Below, piece after piece: positions 54,754-63,783 of a stretch of DNA of 64,000 nucleotides. The number at the start of each line of letters is the position of its first letter. Position 1 is the first letter of the stretch. The notes under the pieces were generated by a model. That model worked only from the letters and a program-made list of their open reading frames with translations. It was not told where the DNA came from and searched no databases. The position numbers and the translations under genes were made by a program. This stretch comes from Streptomyces caelestis (GTDB lineage: Bacteria > Actinomycetota > Actinomycetes > Streptomycetales > Streptomycetaceae): contig NZ_LGCN01000040.1 of NCBI RefSeq assembly GCF_001279005.1, positions 62,001 through 126,000 of the forward strand. Direction: 5' to 3'.

Positions 54754-55169
54754 CCTCCCCCCACCCGGGCCACGCGGCCGCGGCGCCGGTCCCGGCGCGG
54801 GGGGAGAGGCCGCTCGTCACCCTCCGGGGAGAGCCGCACGGCGGGACGGCCGAGCGGCTCCGGCAGGACGTCACCCACCGCATCGCCCGCGGCGGGGCGA
54901 CGGGTGCGGTCATCGGCCTCTCCGGCGTGGACGGCGTGGACGGCGTGGACTCGTTCCCGGGGCGGGTCCTCGCGGAGATCGCGGCGGACACCCGTCCGCC
55001 GGCGGCCCACACCGCCGTGGCCGGCATGCGGCCCGCCGTGGCGATCACCCCGGTCGGGCAGGGGCCCACCCTGCCCGGGGCGGCCACCGCACTCGGCGCC
55101 GAGCAGGGGACGGAGCCGCTGACGCGGAGCCTGCCGGCCGCCGCGGACGGACGGGGGAGGGGGACGTGA
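54750..55169 (+). CDS. rsbS: RsbS-like STAS protein with GVD insertion
   Basis: A 139-residue protein that fits RsbS by position and pattern: GGATGAVIGLSGVDGVDGVD then SFPGRVLAEIAAD, matching the VVIDLTSVDMIDSFIAKVL of B. subtilis RsbS with its phospho-Ser59 (here Ser in VDSFPG). Three 9-bp ggcgtggac units (54924-54950) encode GVD three times, making this loop three residues longer than usual. The N- and C-terminal ends are Pro/Ala-rich and diverged. It overlaps rsbR and rsbT. Confidence 0.75.
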   Translation: MTSPHPGHAAAAPVPARGERPLVTLRGEPHGGTAERLRQDVTHRIARGGATGAVIGLSGVDGVDGVDSFPGRVLAEIAADTRPPAAHTAVAGMRPAVAITPVGQGPTLPGAATALGAEQGTEPLTRSLPAAADGRGRGT

Positions 55170-55615
55170 CGCCGACCTCCGGTCCCCCCGTCGCGACGAG
55201 CCTGCCGGTCGCCTCGGGCCCGGACCTGACACGGGTGCGGCAGCGGATCCGCCGGGCCGCCGCCGGGCTCGGCCTCGGCCCGGTGCGGCAGGCCGAACCG
55301 GTCACCGCGGCCGGCGAACCGGCCCGCACCACCCTGGCGCACGGCGGTGGCGGCCACGTGGAGATCGCTCCGGTGACGCGGGGCGCGGCCCGGGGGCCGC
55401 GGCTGTCCCTCGTCGACAGCGGTCCCGGGGTCCATGACGTCGAGCCGGCCACGACCGACGGACACACCAGCGGCGGCGGCCCGGGGCGCGGCCTCAGCGG
55501 CGCCCGGCGCCTCGTGCACGCATGCGAGCCCGACACCGAACCCGGCCGGGGCGCCCCCATCACCGTCGTCGCCCGGACCGCCGACGTACCCGCGGCCCGT
55601 TCGGGGGCGTGGTGA
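55166..55615 (+). CDS. rsbT: RsbT-like GHKL protein with altered ATP site
   Basis: A 149-residue protein: RVRQRIRRAAAGLGLGPVRQ, then TAAGEPARTTLAHGGGG, LSLVDSGPGV, TSGGGPGRGLSGARRLV and PGRGAPITVV, following the RsbT pattern. The N-box normally reads SELARN; here it is GEPART, so the Mg-coordinating Asn is Thr. The D-box (DSGPG) and a glycine-rich lid remain. It may bind but not use ATP, or be decayed. It follows rsbS with a 4-bp overlap. Confidence 0.7.
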   Translation: MTPTSGPPVATSLPVASGPDLTRVRQRIRRAAAGLGLGPVRQAEPVTAAGEPARTTLAHGGGGHVEIAPVTRGAARGPRLSLVDSGPGVHDVEPATTDGHTSGGGPGRGLSGARRLVHACEPDTEPGRGAPITVVARTADVPAARSGAW

Positions 55616-55673
55616 CACGCGCCCGGGACGTTCCGGCGCACGACTCCACCCGCGCCCCCGCCGGAGCGGTGTC

Positions 55674-57479
55674 GTGATCCCGCCCGACGTCCGCGAGGTC
55701 GCCACGGCGTCCGACGCGGCCCGCGCCCGGAGGGCCGCCGCGCGCCTCACGGCCGCCCTGGAAGTCCCCGGGGTCGAACGGGCGCGCTTCCTCACGGCGC
55801 TCACGGAGCGGCTGCGCCGGTGCCTCGACGGTGACGGCGCGGAACTCGCGCTCACCGTCGAAGCGCCCGGCCCGGACGGGACCGCGCGGATACAGGCGAC
55901 GGTGCGGCCCCTCCCGGCGGGCGGGCCGGCCTCCCCGTGGCGGCTCGCCGTCCCCTGCCCCGGCCCCGTGCCCGGGAGCCTCGCCCACCCGGCGGACCCG
56001 GACGAACCCGCGTCGACCGACGCCGTCCTGGCCGCCGACGAGGAGACGGCGGCCGTTCTGAGGCGGCTCGACGAGGTGGAGGAACTCCTCCGCCTCCACC
56101 GCGAGGAACTGCACCAGACCAACCAGGGCGTGCTGGCCCTGCACACCGAGCTGGACTCCGCCGCACTCGTCCAGCGCGGTCTGCTCGACGCCGAACGGGC
56201 CACGCGCGGCGAGGCGGAGAAGGCCCGGCGGCTGCTGACGTTCCTCACCGACGTCAGCGCGGCCGTGACGGCATCCCTCGACCACGAGGACATCCTGCGC
56301 CGTCTGGCCGACCGGCTCGTCCCGGACTACGCGAGCCAGGTCGACGTATGGCTCTTCGACGGGAACGAGGCGGCCACCGGCGGCGCCCGCCCCGCCGCGG
56401 CGGTCACGGCCGCCCGCGCCGGCCGTCCCCAGCACGCCGGACGCCACCCCGGCGGACTGCCCGGCACCGAGGACCTCCCGCCGTCCGCGCTCTCCCCCGG
56501 CCGGCCCGTGCTGTGCATCCCCCTCGGGGTGCGCCGGATCCTGGGCGTGCTGACCCTCACGGCGCCCGGCGACCGCTTCGACGCGGACACCGGCGTGATG
56601 CTGGTCGAACTCGCCCGCCGGATCGCCGTCGCCCTGGAGAACGCCCTCCGCTACGAACAGCACCGGGACACCGCCGAGACGCTCCAGCGTGCCCAGCTCA
56701 CCGACCTGCCCGCCGCCGACGGCCTGCGCCTGGCCGCCCGCTACCTGCCCGCCACCCGGGGACTCAACATCGGCGGCGACTGGTACGACGCCTTCTTCCA
56801 ACCCGACGGCAGTCTGCTGACGGTCATCGGCGACGTCACCGGGCACGGGCTGCACGCCGCCGTGGTCATGGGCCAGTTGCGCACCGCGCTGCGCGCGTAC
56901 GCCGTCGACGGGGCCGGCCCCGCCGAGATCCTCACGCGTCTGCACCGCATGCTGCGCCACCAGCAGCCCGACCTGTACGCCACCGCGACGATCGCGCGCT
57001 TCCGGCCGGGAGACCCCCAGGTGACGTGGGCCTCCGCCGGACACCCCCCGGGGGTCGTCCGGGCTCCCCGGGGCGCCGTGCGGGTGCTGGGCAGCAAACC
57101 CGGGGTCATGCTCGGCGTCCCGGTCCCCTTCACGCACCGGGACCACACCACCGGTCTCGAACCGGGCTCGACCCTGCTGCTCTACACCGACGGCCTGGTG
57201 GAGCGGCGCTCCCGGGGCATCGACACCGGCATCGAGCTGCTCGGCCGGGCCCTGGCCGCGCTGGACGAGTCCGCCCTGGAGGACCTGGACCTGTGCGCCG
57301 AGTCGCTGGTCGAGCCGCTCGTCCACGCGTCCGAGCGGGACGACGACGTCTGTCTCCTGCTCTGCCGCAGCGTACCGCCGCAAGGCGGCGCCCCGGCGGC
57401 CGACGGCCGGCGCCGAGGCCGGCCCACCGGGGTGCCGCGTCCCGCCCGCGCCTTCGGTGAACGCCCGTCACCGCGATAG
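55674..57479 (+). CDS. GAF-coiled coil-SpoIIE PP2C phosphatase
   Basis: A protein of about 601 residues. The first 60 residues (EVATASDAARARRAAARLTA) resemble the N-terminal helix of RsbT-like ATPases but lack the rest. A coiled coil lies near 125-185, a GAF domain at about 190-330, and a PP2C domain from about 360 on. The PP2C is well kept: GGDWYDAFFQPDGSLL, VIGDVTGHGLHAAVVMGQLR, LLLYTDGLVERRSR and ERDDDVCLLLCR. It is likely the active phosphatase of the cluster. The GTG at 55674 has CGGAG upstream; rsbT ends 58 bp before. Confidence 0.88.
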   Translation: MIPPDVREVATASDAARARRAAARLTAALEVPGVERARFLTALTERLRRCLDGDGAELALTVEAPGPDGTARIQATVRPLPAGGPASPWRLAVPCPGPVPGSLAHPADPDEPASTDAVLAADEETAAVLRRLDEVEELLRLHREELHQTNQGVLALHTELDSAALVQRGLLDAERATRGEAEKARRLLTFLTDVSAAVTASLDHEDILRRLADRLVPDYASQVDVWLFDGNEAATGGARPAAAVTAARAGRPQHAGRHPGGLPGTEDLPPSALSPGRPVLCIPLGVRRILGVLTLTAPGDRFDADTGVMLVELARRIAVALENALRYEQHRDTAETLQRAQLTDLPAADGLRLAARYLPATRGLNIGGDWYDAFFQPDGSLLTVIGDVTGHGLHAAVVMGQLRTALRAYAVDGAGPAEILTRLHRMLRHQQPDLYATATIARFRPGDPQVTWASAGHPPGVVRAPRGAVRVLGSKPGVMLGVPVPFTHRDHTTGLEPGSTLLLYTDGLVERRSRGIDTGIELLGRALAALDESALEDLDLCAESLVEPLVHASERDDDVCLLLCRSVPPQGGAPAADGRRRGRPTGVPRPARAFGERPSPR

Positions 57480-57511
57480 CGTGGAGATTCCGAGGGAAGA
57501 GGGCGGATGCC

Positions 57512-58720
57512 GTGAACGTGTCTGGACAGCAGTCGTCCGTGGAGAGCCGCCTGCGGGCGGCGCCACCCCACGCCCTGCCCGCCACCGCCGGGGCACTGCT
57601 GTCCGAGGGGTACGGCGCCCGGGAGGTCACCCTCTTCCTGGCCGACTACGGCCTCACGCTCCTCCAGCCGGTCACGCACCTGCCGCACACCGGAGAGCCG
57701 GTCTCCGCGTACGACGGTCCGGCCGGCACCGCGTTCACCTCCCAGAAGCCGGTGGTCGAGATCACCGGCGACCCGGCCACCGAGCTGATCCACCTGCCCA
57801 TGACGGTACGGGGCGACCGGCTCGGCGTCCTCTCCGTCCGTGTCCCCGCCGGCTCCGCGGATCCGGCCACCGTGCTCGGGCTCGGTGAGTTCGCCACCGC
57901 ACTCGGGCACGAGGTCGCCACGGCCGGCCGGGACACCGACCTCTACCTGCAGGCCCGCCGCACCCGCCGCCTCACCCTCGCGGCCGAGATGCAGTGGCAG
58001 CTCCTGCCGGGGCGCGGCTGCGCCCGCCCCGAGTACACCATCGGGGCCCACCTGGAGCCCGCCTACGCGATCGGCGGCGACAACTTCGACTGGTCCACCG
58101 GCGCGGACCACCTCACCGTCACCCTCACCGACGGCATGGGCCAGGGCATCGACGCCTCCCTGCTCACCGGCCTCACCGTCAGCGCCCTGCGCAACGCCCG
58201 CCGGGCCGGCATCGGCCTCGCCGACCAGGCCGCGCTCGCGGACCAGGCCGTCTACGCCCAGTACGGCGGCAAGGTGTACGCCTCGACGCTGCTGCTGCGC
58301 TTCGACCTGGACACGGGAATCGTGAGCGCCGTCGACGCGGGCTCACCCCAGATCTACCGGCTGCGCGGCGCCGGGATCGAACGGATCGAGCTGACCGCGC
58401 AGTTCCCCCTGGGGATGTTCGAGGAGACGCCGTACGAGGAGCAGACCTTCCGGGTGGAGCCCGGAGACCGCCTGGTCGGCATCAGCTCCGGGGTGCACGG
58501 CACCAGCTCGGCGGCCGGAGACCTCTTCGGGGAACGGGCCCTGCGCCAGGTCCTGGGCGCGACCCGGCGGACCCCGCCGCACGAGACGGCCCGCGCGGTC
58601 GTCGCCGGGCTGATGGAGCACACGGGCGGCAAGGACCTCCCCGCCGACGCCGCCGTCCTCTGCCTCGACTGGACCGGCAGGTCCGGCACCGCGGCGGGCG
58701 ACGGGTCCGGGGCGGGGTGA
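57512..58720 (+). CDS. SpoIIE-type PP2C phosphatase, paralog B
   Basis: A 402-residue paralog of 52572-53729 with the same layout: GAF-like half, then RRTRRLTLAAEMQWQLLP, GDNFDW, TDGMGQGIDASLL and ALRNARRAG. It keeps the Asp in TDGMGQG but has Ser in the later DG motif (GISSGVHGT). The GTG at 57512 follows GAGGGCGG. It is read toward the second MarR gene. Confidence 0.88.
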   Translation: MNVSGQQSSVESRLRAAPPHALPATAGALLSEGYGAREVTLFLADYGLTLLQPVTHLPHTGEPVSAYDGPAGTAFTSQKPVVEITGDPATELIHLPMTVRGDRLGVLSVRVPAGSADPATVLGLGEFATALGHEVATAGRDTDLYLQARRTRRLTLAAEMQWQLLPGRGCARPEYTIGAHLEPAYAIGGDNFDWSTGADHLTVTLTDGMGQGIDASLLTGLTVSALRNARRAGIGLADQAALADQAVYAQYGGKVYASTLLLRFDLDTGIVSAVDAGSPQIYRLRGAGIERIELTAQFPLGMFEETPYEEQTFRVEPGDRLVGISSGVHGTSSAAGDLFGERALRQVLGATRRTPPHETARAVVAGLMEHTGGKDLPADAAVLCLDWTGRSGTAAGDGSGAG

Positions 58721-58730
58721 ACCCGCCCGG

Positions 58731-59228
58731 TCACGGCGCCTCCGGTGGGTGTTCCCCATCGCTCCGGGCGGCGAGGAACGCCCTCATGACGCGGCGCAGC
58801 GCCGACCGCTCCGCCGGGTCCATCCCGGTCAGCACGGCCGCCAGGGCCCGCGCCCGCCGGGCCGCGACGTCGTCCAGTACGCGGCGTCCCTGCGTGGTCA
58901 GGCTCAGCCGGACCTCGCGGCGCTTCTCCGGATGCAGCGAACGCTCCAGCATCCCCGCCGCCTCCAGCCGGTCGCAGAGGCGACTGGCCGTGGGGAGGCC
59001 CGTGCCCAGTCGCTCGGCCAGCGAGGTCAGGTTCAGCTCCGTGGCCGCCTCCAGGACCAGCAGCGCCCGCAACTGGTGCGTGGACAGGCGCAGGGCCGCC
59101 TGCTGAGCGGCCACCGACCACAGGTTCGTCAGACTCTCCACAGCGTCGGCGATGTCCAGCGCGACGGCGTCCGGGGCGTCGTCCGATCCCTCATCGGGGT
59201 CGTCGCCGGGGCCGTCGAGACAGGTCAC
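58731..59228 (-). CDS. MarR family transcriptional regulator (stressosome cluster, right)
   Basis: A protein of about 165 residues, similar to the left MarR: LRALLVLEAATELNLTSLAE, LPTASRLCDRLEAAGMLER and KRREVRLSLTTQGRRVLDDV. The first 30 residues are acidic (DDPDEGSDDAPD). The GTG at 59228 is preferred over TTG at 59231. A catAAT-like -10 and an AAACAT/ATGTTT palindrome sit right upstream, so autoregulation is likely. It ends convergent with paralog B. Confidence 0.88.
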   Translation of the reverse strand: MTCLDGPGDDPDEGSDDAPDAVALDIADAVESLTNLWSVAAQQAALRLSTHQLRALLVLEAATELNLTSLAERLGTGLPTASRLCDRLEAAGMLERSLHPEKRREVRLSLTTQGRRVLDDVAARRARALAAVLTGMDPAERSALRRVMRAFLAARSDGEHPPEAP

Positions 59229-59230
59229 CA

Positions 59231-59252
59231 AAACATCGCTTTCATTATGTTT
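59231..59252. promoter_or_regulatory. AAACAT-N10-ATGTTT operator next to the right MarR gene
   Basis: Perfect 6-bp arms at 59231-59236 and 59247-59252, in an A/T-rich patch touching the start codon. Read leftward the patch includes cataat, a good -10 element. Confidence 0.5.
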
Positions 59253-59745
59253 CGGACGCTGCGAAGATAATCCTCATCCCCTCGCTGTACCCGAAGACGC
59301 GCGGTGCAAGCCGGTTCCCGACGCCGTCGGCACAGCCGGCGGGCGACCGCGCCGGTTCATGGTGAGGTGCGGGAAGAGCCGGTGCCCGATTCGGCGGCCG
59401 GGCGGGCGGGGCGGAGCTTCCGGGCCCGGGTGCGACAGCCGTCGGGGCCGCCCGCATCGGCGGTGATCGGCAGCCGGGAAGCCCGCGGACGAGCGGTCCG
59501 GCCCCGGTCGCGCCACCAGCGGCGGACCGACTCCACTCGGTCGTCCACCGCGACGCCGGCACCGGATCCCCGCGTTCGTCCGGCCCGACCGGAGTCGACA
59601 GCGCGGACCGCGGTCCGGGATCGAGGTGCGCGACGCGTTCGCGCCCACCGCCCGGCCGCCGCACCCGCCCCCCAGGGCTCGCCCGCCTCCGGGGCGGACG
59701 TCCCCTCGCGGAGCGTCGTCCCGCCCGCTCGGGCCACGGCCCGGA
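59253..59745. other. Gene-poor stretch
   Basis: About 490 bp of very GC-rich DNA where frames on all strands stay open but none shows family features or a good start. I see no strong repeat or hairpin. Confidence 0.4.
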
Positions 59746-61083
59746 TCAGACGGGTTCCGGCCGCGGTTGCGGGGGCTGCGGTTCCCGGTGTGGCTCGGGT
59801 GCGGCCGTCGTCCCCCACCGCGCGGTGGTGCGCAGGTAGCCGTGGACCACCGAGGCCATCGCCAGGAGGAGGAGGGGCCCGTACGCCCACGGGTACGCGG
59901 CCATCTCCTGCGGCAGCCGGCGGTACGCCACCAGGAGCACGGTGAAGACCACCGTGCCGTGGGCGACCAGCCAGGTGGCCGACCGGTCCCAGCCGTGCGC
60001 GAGCGAGCGCATCGCCGCCTCGACCGTGAGCGCGAACACCACGCCGGCGACCAGGTCCACGCCGTAGTGGTAGCCGAAGCCCAGCGTCGCCGAGAGGGTG
60101 GCGACCAGCCAGAACGTACCCGCCCAGCGCATCGCGCGTGAGCCCTTGCGGGTGTGGACGAAGAGCGTGACGGCCCACGCCGTGTGCAGGCTGGGCATGC
60201 AGTTGCGCGGGGTGATCCCGTCGAACGGGATCGGCTGCGGGGCGCCGATGGACGGCAGGGTGTCCGGCCACAGGTGGCCCACCGCCCACGCCCCGCCGTC
60301 GGCGCCGTAGGCGTAGACCGGCCCGACGACCGGGAAGACCATGTAGACGGCCGGCCCGAGCAGGCCGATGACCAGGAACGTGCGCACCAGGTGGTGGGCC
60401 GGGAAGCGGCGCTCCACCGCCACGTGGCGCAGCTGGTACAGCCCGACGAGCGCCGCCGCGAGCGGGAGCTGGCCGTAGACCAGGTGGAGGAGGAAGGGGC
60501 CGATCGGCTCGGTGGCCTCGACGATCCGGCCGGCCAGCCACGACGGGTCGCCCAGCGCGTGATCGGCGAGCGCGACGTACGGGTCGAGCACCGTCGGGCG
60601 GGTCTTCGAGGTGATGAGCAGCCAGGTGTCGCCCGTCTTGTGGCCGGCCACCAGGAGCAGGCCGAGACCGGCGCCCTTCAGCAGCAGCAGGCGTTCCGCC
60701 CCGGTGCGGCGCGTGACGGCGACGACCGCGATGCCCAGGACCACCCACAGCGCGCCGTTGCCGAAGTTCATCTCGGCGCCGGCCGCCCACCGCACCAGGA
60801 AGAAGGCGACGTCGATGCCGATCGCGGCGCCCGCCGCGACGAGCCGTTGCCGCCAGGTGAGCACCACCATCGACAACGCGAGACCGGCGTACAGCAGCGG
60901 TCCCGAGTCGGGGGCGAAGACCACCTCGCGCGCGTGGTGGGTGATCGGCCCCGGCAGGCCGTAGCCGCGCGCGACGCACTCCAGCGCCACGAGGAATCCG
61001 AGGGTCGCCACACCCGCGGCCGCCCACAGGATCGCCCGCGGCCGACGTGCGCGCGCCGGTATTCGGCTTGGTTTTGTTTTCAA
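59746..61083 (-). CDS. PAP2-family membrane phosphatase/transferase
   Basis: A 445-residue membrane protein, at least ten hydrophobic segments. The PAP2 (type 3) motifs are NCMPSLHTAWAVTLF and YHYGVDLVAGVVFA near 305-370, holding the phosphatase His residues; the VFPVVGPVYAYG turn precedes them. Members of this group include inositolphosphoceramide-synthase-like enzymes and lipid phosphatases. The start is a TTG at 61083; an in-frame TAG lies just upstream, so the frame cannot be longer. An AGGAAG touches the TTG, which is too close for a good ribosome site, so the true start may be internal. Confidence 0.82.
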   Translation of the reverse strand: MKTKPSRIPARARRPRAILWAAAGVATLGFLVALECVARGYGLPGPITHHAREVVFAPDSGPLLYAGLALSMVVLTWRQRLVAAGAAIGIDVAFFLVRWAAGAEMNFGNGALWVVLGIAVVAVTRRTGAERLLLLKGAGLGLLLVAGHKTGDTWLLITSKTRPTVLDPYVALADHALGDPSWLAGRIVEATEPIGPFLLHLVYGQLPLAAALVGLYQLRHVAVERRFPAHHLVRTFLVIGLLGPAVYMVFPVVGPVYAYGADGGAWAVGHLWPDTLPSIGAPQPIPFDGITPRNCMPSLHTAWAVTLFVHTRKGSRAMRWAGTFWLVATLSATLGFGYHYGVDLVAGVVFALTVEAAMRSLAHGWDRSATWLVAHGTVVFTVLLVAYRRLPQEMAAYPWAYGPLLLLAMASVVHGYLRTTARWGTTAAPEPHREPQPPQPRPEPV

Positions 61084-61241
61084 CTTCCTGGTCTATGCGT
61101 GAAGGTCTATGTATGAAGATCGGGTGATCGTTTGATGGTCGGGGGTCCGCACATGCTAACGGCCCCCCGCGGGCCCGATGTGCGTCAGGGCCTCCCCGCT
61201 CGGACCGCGACCTCCCTCCACCTGCGCCTACGATGCGGCTC

Positions 61242-62441
61242 GTGTCCATACCTCCGCCCCACGGGCCCCCGCAGGAACCTCAGGGCCCTCAGGGCCGGCG
61301 CCCCGCTTCCCAGGGCCAGGCCCCGTATCCGCCGCCGCGGTCCGCCCACGGGGCCGCGTCCGGTTTCGCGCCGTACGGGCTCTACGGGCCGTACGGGCCC
61401 AGGCCCCCGGCCGTCGTCAACGGTGTCGCCGTCGCCGCCCTGGTGTTCGGGGTGCTGTGCCTGGTGCCGGCCGTCGGGCTGGTGCTGGGGCTGGTCGCGT
61501 TGTGGCAGATCAAGCGGCGGGGGGAGCGGGGGCGGGGGATGGCGATCGCCGGAACCGTGCTGTCGTCGCTCGGGCTCGCGCTGTGGGGGGCGGCCCTCGC
61601 CTCCGGCGTCCTGGCCGACGCCTGGGAGGGCCTCAAGGAGGGCATGCGCGGCAACGGCGTCCTCGTCCTGGCCGAGGGCGAGTGCTTCGACTCGCCCGGC
61701 GGACTGGAGGGCTGGACCGCCGACGCCGACCGGGTGCCCTGCGAGCGGGAGCACGACGGTGAGGTCTTCGCCGTCGTCACCCTCCCCGACGGCCGCCACC
61801 CGGGCGACGACAGCCTCACCGACACCGCCGACGAGCGGTGCCACGACCTCCAGGACGCCTACGTCATGGACCCCTGGGCGCTGCCCGGCCACGTGCAGGT
61901 CTACTACCTCGTCCCGTCCCGCGAGAGCTGGCGCTTCGGCGACCGCGAGATCACCTGCGTCTTCGGCGACCGGGACCCGCGGCAGACCCTCACCGGGTCG
62001 CTGCGCCGGGACGAGACCACGCTCGACGCGCACCAACTGGCCTATCTGGAGGCCGAGCGCGTCCTCGGCGCGGTGCTGGACGAGACTCCCGGGTCGGGCT
62101 TCCCCGAGGACGACCTGCCGGAACACAGGCAGTGGGCGGCGAAGGTCGCGGACGCGCTCGCCGAGGAGGTCCGGATGCTGCGGGGGCACGAGTGGCCCGC
62201 CGGCGCCGAACGGCCGGTGGGGGACCTCGCCGCCGACCTGGAGGAGGCGCGAGGGGAGTGGGCGAAGGCCGCCGGCGCCGCCGACGCGGACACGTACATC
62301 GAGCACGCCGACGCGGGCTGGGGCGTGACCGACCCCTACATTTCGGTCACCGCGCGCCACGCCCTGGGCCTGGCCGCCGCGCCGCCCGAGTACGACGGGG
62401 AGGCCGGACGCGACACCGACGGCGGCGGAATGAAGGTGTGA
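61242..62441 (+). CDS. DUF4190/septum-formation-like membrane protein
   Basis: A protein of about 399 residues. A Pro/Gly/Tyr-rich cytosolic N-terminus (to about 58) precedes a DUF4190 segment of two helices (VNGVAVAALVFGVLCLVPAV, GMAIAGTVLSSLGLALWGAA). The extracytoplasmic part has GECFDSPGG, RVPCEREHDGEVFAVVTL and REITCVFGDRD, the Cys/His pattern of the septum-formation domain. The GTG at 61242 is 7 bp after a tacgat box, so leaderless translation is likely; an ATG at 61233 overlaps that box. Confidence 0.8.
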   Translation: MSIPPPHGPPQEPQGPQGRRPASQGQAPYPPPRSAHGAASGFAPYGLYGPYGPRPPAVVNGVAVAALVFGVLCLVPAVGLVLGLVALWQIKRRGERGRGMAIAGTVLSSLGLALWGAALASGVLADAWEGLKEGMRGNGVLVLAEGECFDSPGGLEGWTADADRVPCEREHDGEVFAVVTLPDGRHPGDDSLTDTADERCHDLQDAYVMDPWALPGHVQVYYLVPSRESWRFGDREITCVFGDRDPRQTLTGSLRRDETTLDAHQLAYLEAERVLGAVLDETPGSGFPEDDLPEHRQWAAKVADALAEEVRMLRGHEWPAGAERPVGDLAADLEEARGEWAKAAGAADADTYIEHADAGWGVTDPYISVTARHALGLAAAPPEYDGEAGRDTDGGGMKV

Positions 62442-62535
62442 GGGCTGCCATAGCGGGGAGAAAGTGCCTGCGTAAAGCCCTCACCCGGCAGAAGTCATCA
62501 CATCGAGTGATTCTCTGGCCTTCGCTTGCCCGGGA

Positions 62536-62548
62536 CAACCTACGGTTG
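62536..62548. promoter_or_regulatory. CAACCTACGGTTG palindrome before the GntR gene
   Basis: Arms caacc/ggttg around tac, about 40 bp upstream of the GntR start; a second gttg...caac pair follows (about 62555-62572). Fits an autoregulatory GntR site. Confidence 0.45.
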
Positions 62549-62588
62549 CCACGCTGTTGCTGTCCGTACAACCTGATGGGAGCGGCCC

Positions 62589-63341
62589 GTGACATTCGGT
62601 GAACAGCCGGCGTACCTGCGTGTCGCAGGTGATCTCCGCAAGAAGATCGTCGACGGCCGGCTGCCGCCGCACACACGGCTCCCCTCCCAGGCGAGGATCC
62701 GCGAGGAGTACGGCGTCTCGGACACGGTCGCGCTGGAGGCGCGCAAGGTGCTCATGGCGGAGGGGCTCGTCGAGGGCCGCTCCGGCTCGGGGACGTACGT
62801 GCGCGAGCAGCCGGTGCCCCGGCGGATCGCCCGCTCGGGGTTCCGTCCGGAGCGCGGGGCCACGCCGTTCCGTCAGGAGCAGGCCGACGCGGGTGTCCGG
62901 GGCACCTGGGAGTCCAGCAGTGAGCAGACCGAGGCCTGCGGCGCCGTCGCCGAGCGGCTCGGCATCGAACCCGGCGACCGCGTGATGCGCACCAGGTACC
63001 TCTTCCGGGAGGCCGGTGAGCCGATGATGCTCTCCACCTCCTGGGAGCCGCTCGCCCTCACCGGCCGGACCCCCGTGATGCTGCCCGAGGAGGGGCCGCT
63101 CGGCGGCATGGGCGTCGTCGAGCGCATGCGCGCCATCGACGTGATCGTGGACAACGTCACCGAGGAGGTCGGCGCCCGCCCCGGCCTCGCCGAGGAACTG
63201 GTGCTGCTGGGCGGCGTCCCCGGGCACGTCGTCCTGGTCATCCGGCGCACCTACTTCGCCTCGGGACGGCCGGTCGAGACCGCCGACGTGGTCATCCCCG
63301 CCGACCGCTACCGAGCCGCCTACCACCTCCCGGTGAAGTAG
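62589..63341 (+). CDS. GntR/HutC-family transcriptional regulator
   Basis: A 250-residue regulator. The winged helix (about 5-72) has YLRVAGDLRKKIVDGRLPPH, LPSQARIREEYGVSDTVALE and GLVEGRSGSGTYVRE. The C-terminal UTRA ligand domain (about 95-245) includes ERLGIEPGDRVMRTRYLFRE, MMLSTSWEPLAL and TYFASGRPVETADVVIPADR. The ligand is unknown. The GTG at 62589 has GGGAG upstream. Palindromes just before it suggest autoregulation. Confidence 0.93.
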   Translation: MTFGEQPAYLRVAGDLRKKIVDGRLPPHTRLPSQARIREEYGVSDTVALEARKVLMAEGLVEGRSGSGTYVREQPVPRRIARSGFRPERGATPFRQEQADAGVRGTWESSSEQTEACGAVAERLGIEPGDRVMRTRYLFREAGEPMMLSTSWEPLALTGRTPVMLPEEGPLGGMGVVERMRAIDVIVDNVTEEVGARPGLAEELVLLGGVPGHVVLVIRRTYFASGRPVETADVVIPADRYRAAYHLPVK

Positions 63342-63783
63342 CGGACCCGGCGGCGAGGGGGGCGGGTCTCCCGCCCCGTCGTCTCCGGCGGCCCGCGCCC
63401 GCGCCTCCCCGTCCGCTCCCCGGCGGCGATCGCCACGCTCCTCCGTCGATCCGCCGCGCGCCCTTCCGCGCCCCCGGCCCGCCTCCGCTCCGGCGCGCCG
63501 GCCGTGTCGCCGTCGCCCCCGGGCCGTAGCAATCTGGCCGTTCTCCCAGGTCGTACCCGGAGCGCGGCGTACCGGGCGCCATGCCGCTGACCGGACGCGT
63601 CGACCTCCCCGCACGGCGCATCCACCACCGTGCGCCCCCTGCGTTCTGGCTGGTTACGTGCCTCTTTGTGAAAAGGCGTATTCGCTCAGTGAAGTGAAGG
63701 CGTAGGCTCGGGCATATGCGGACTGGGGTTTCCTTATCGGGCGGGACGCGGCACCGGCCGCGGGCGGGAAGCGGAGGGGAGCG
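63342..63783. other. Intergenic stretch with promoter for the SPOR-like gene
   Basis: No gene is supported over most of this 440 bp. The right end is A/T-richer and repeats tgaa...ggcgta (63667-63703), with taggct (63703-63708) a reasonable -10 for the SPOR-like gene. Confidence 0.4.
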
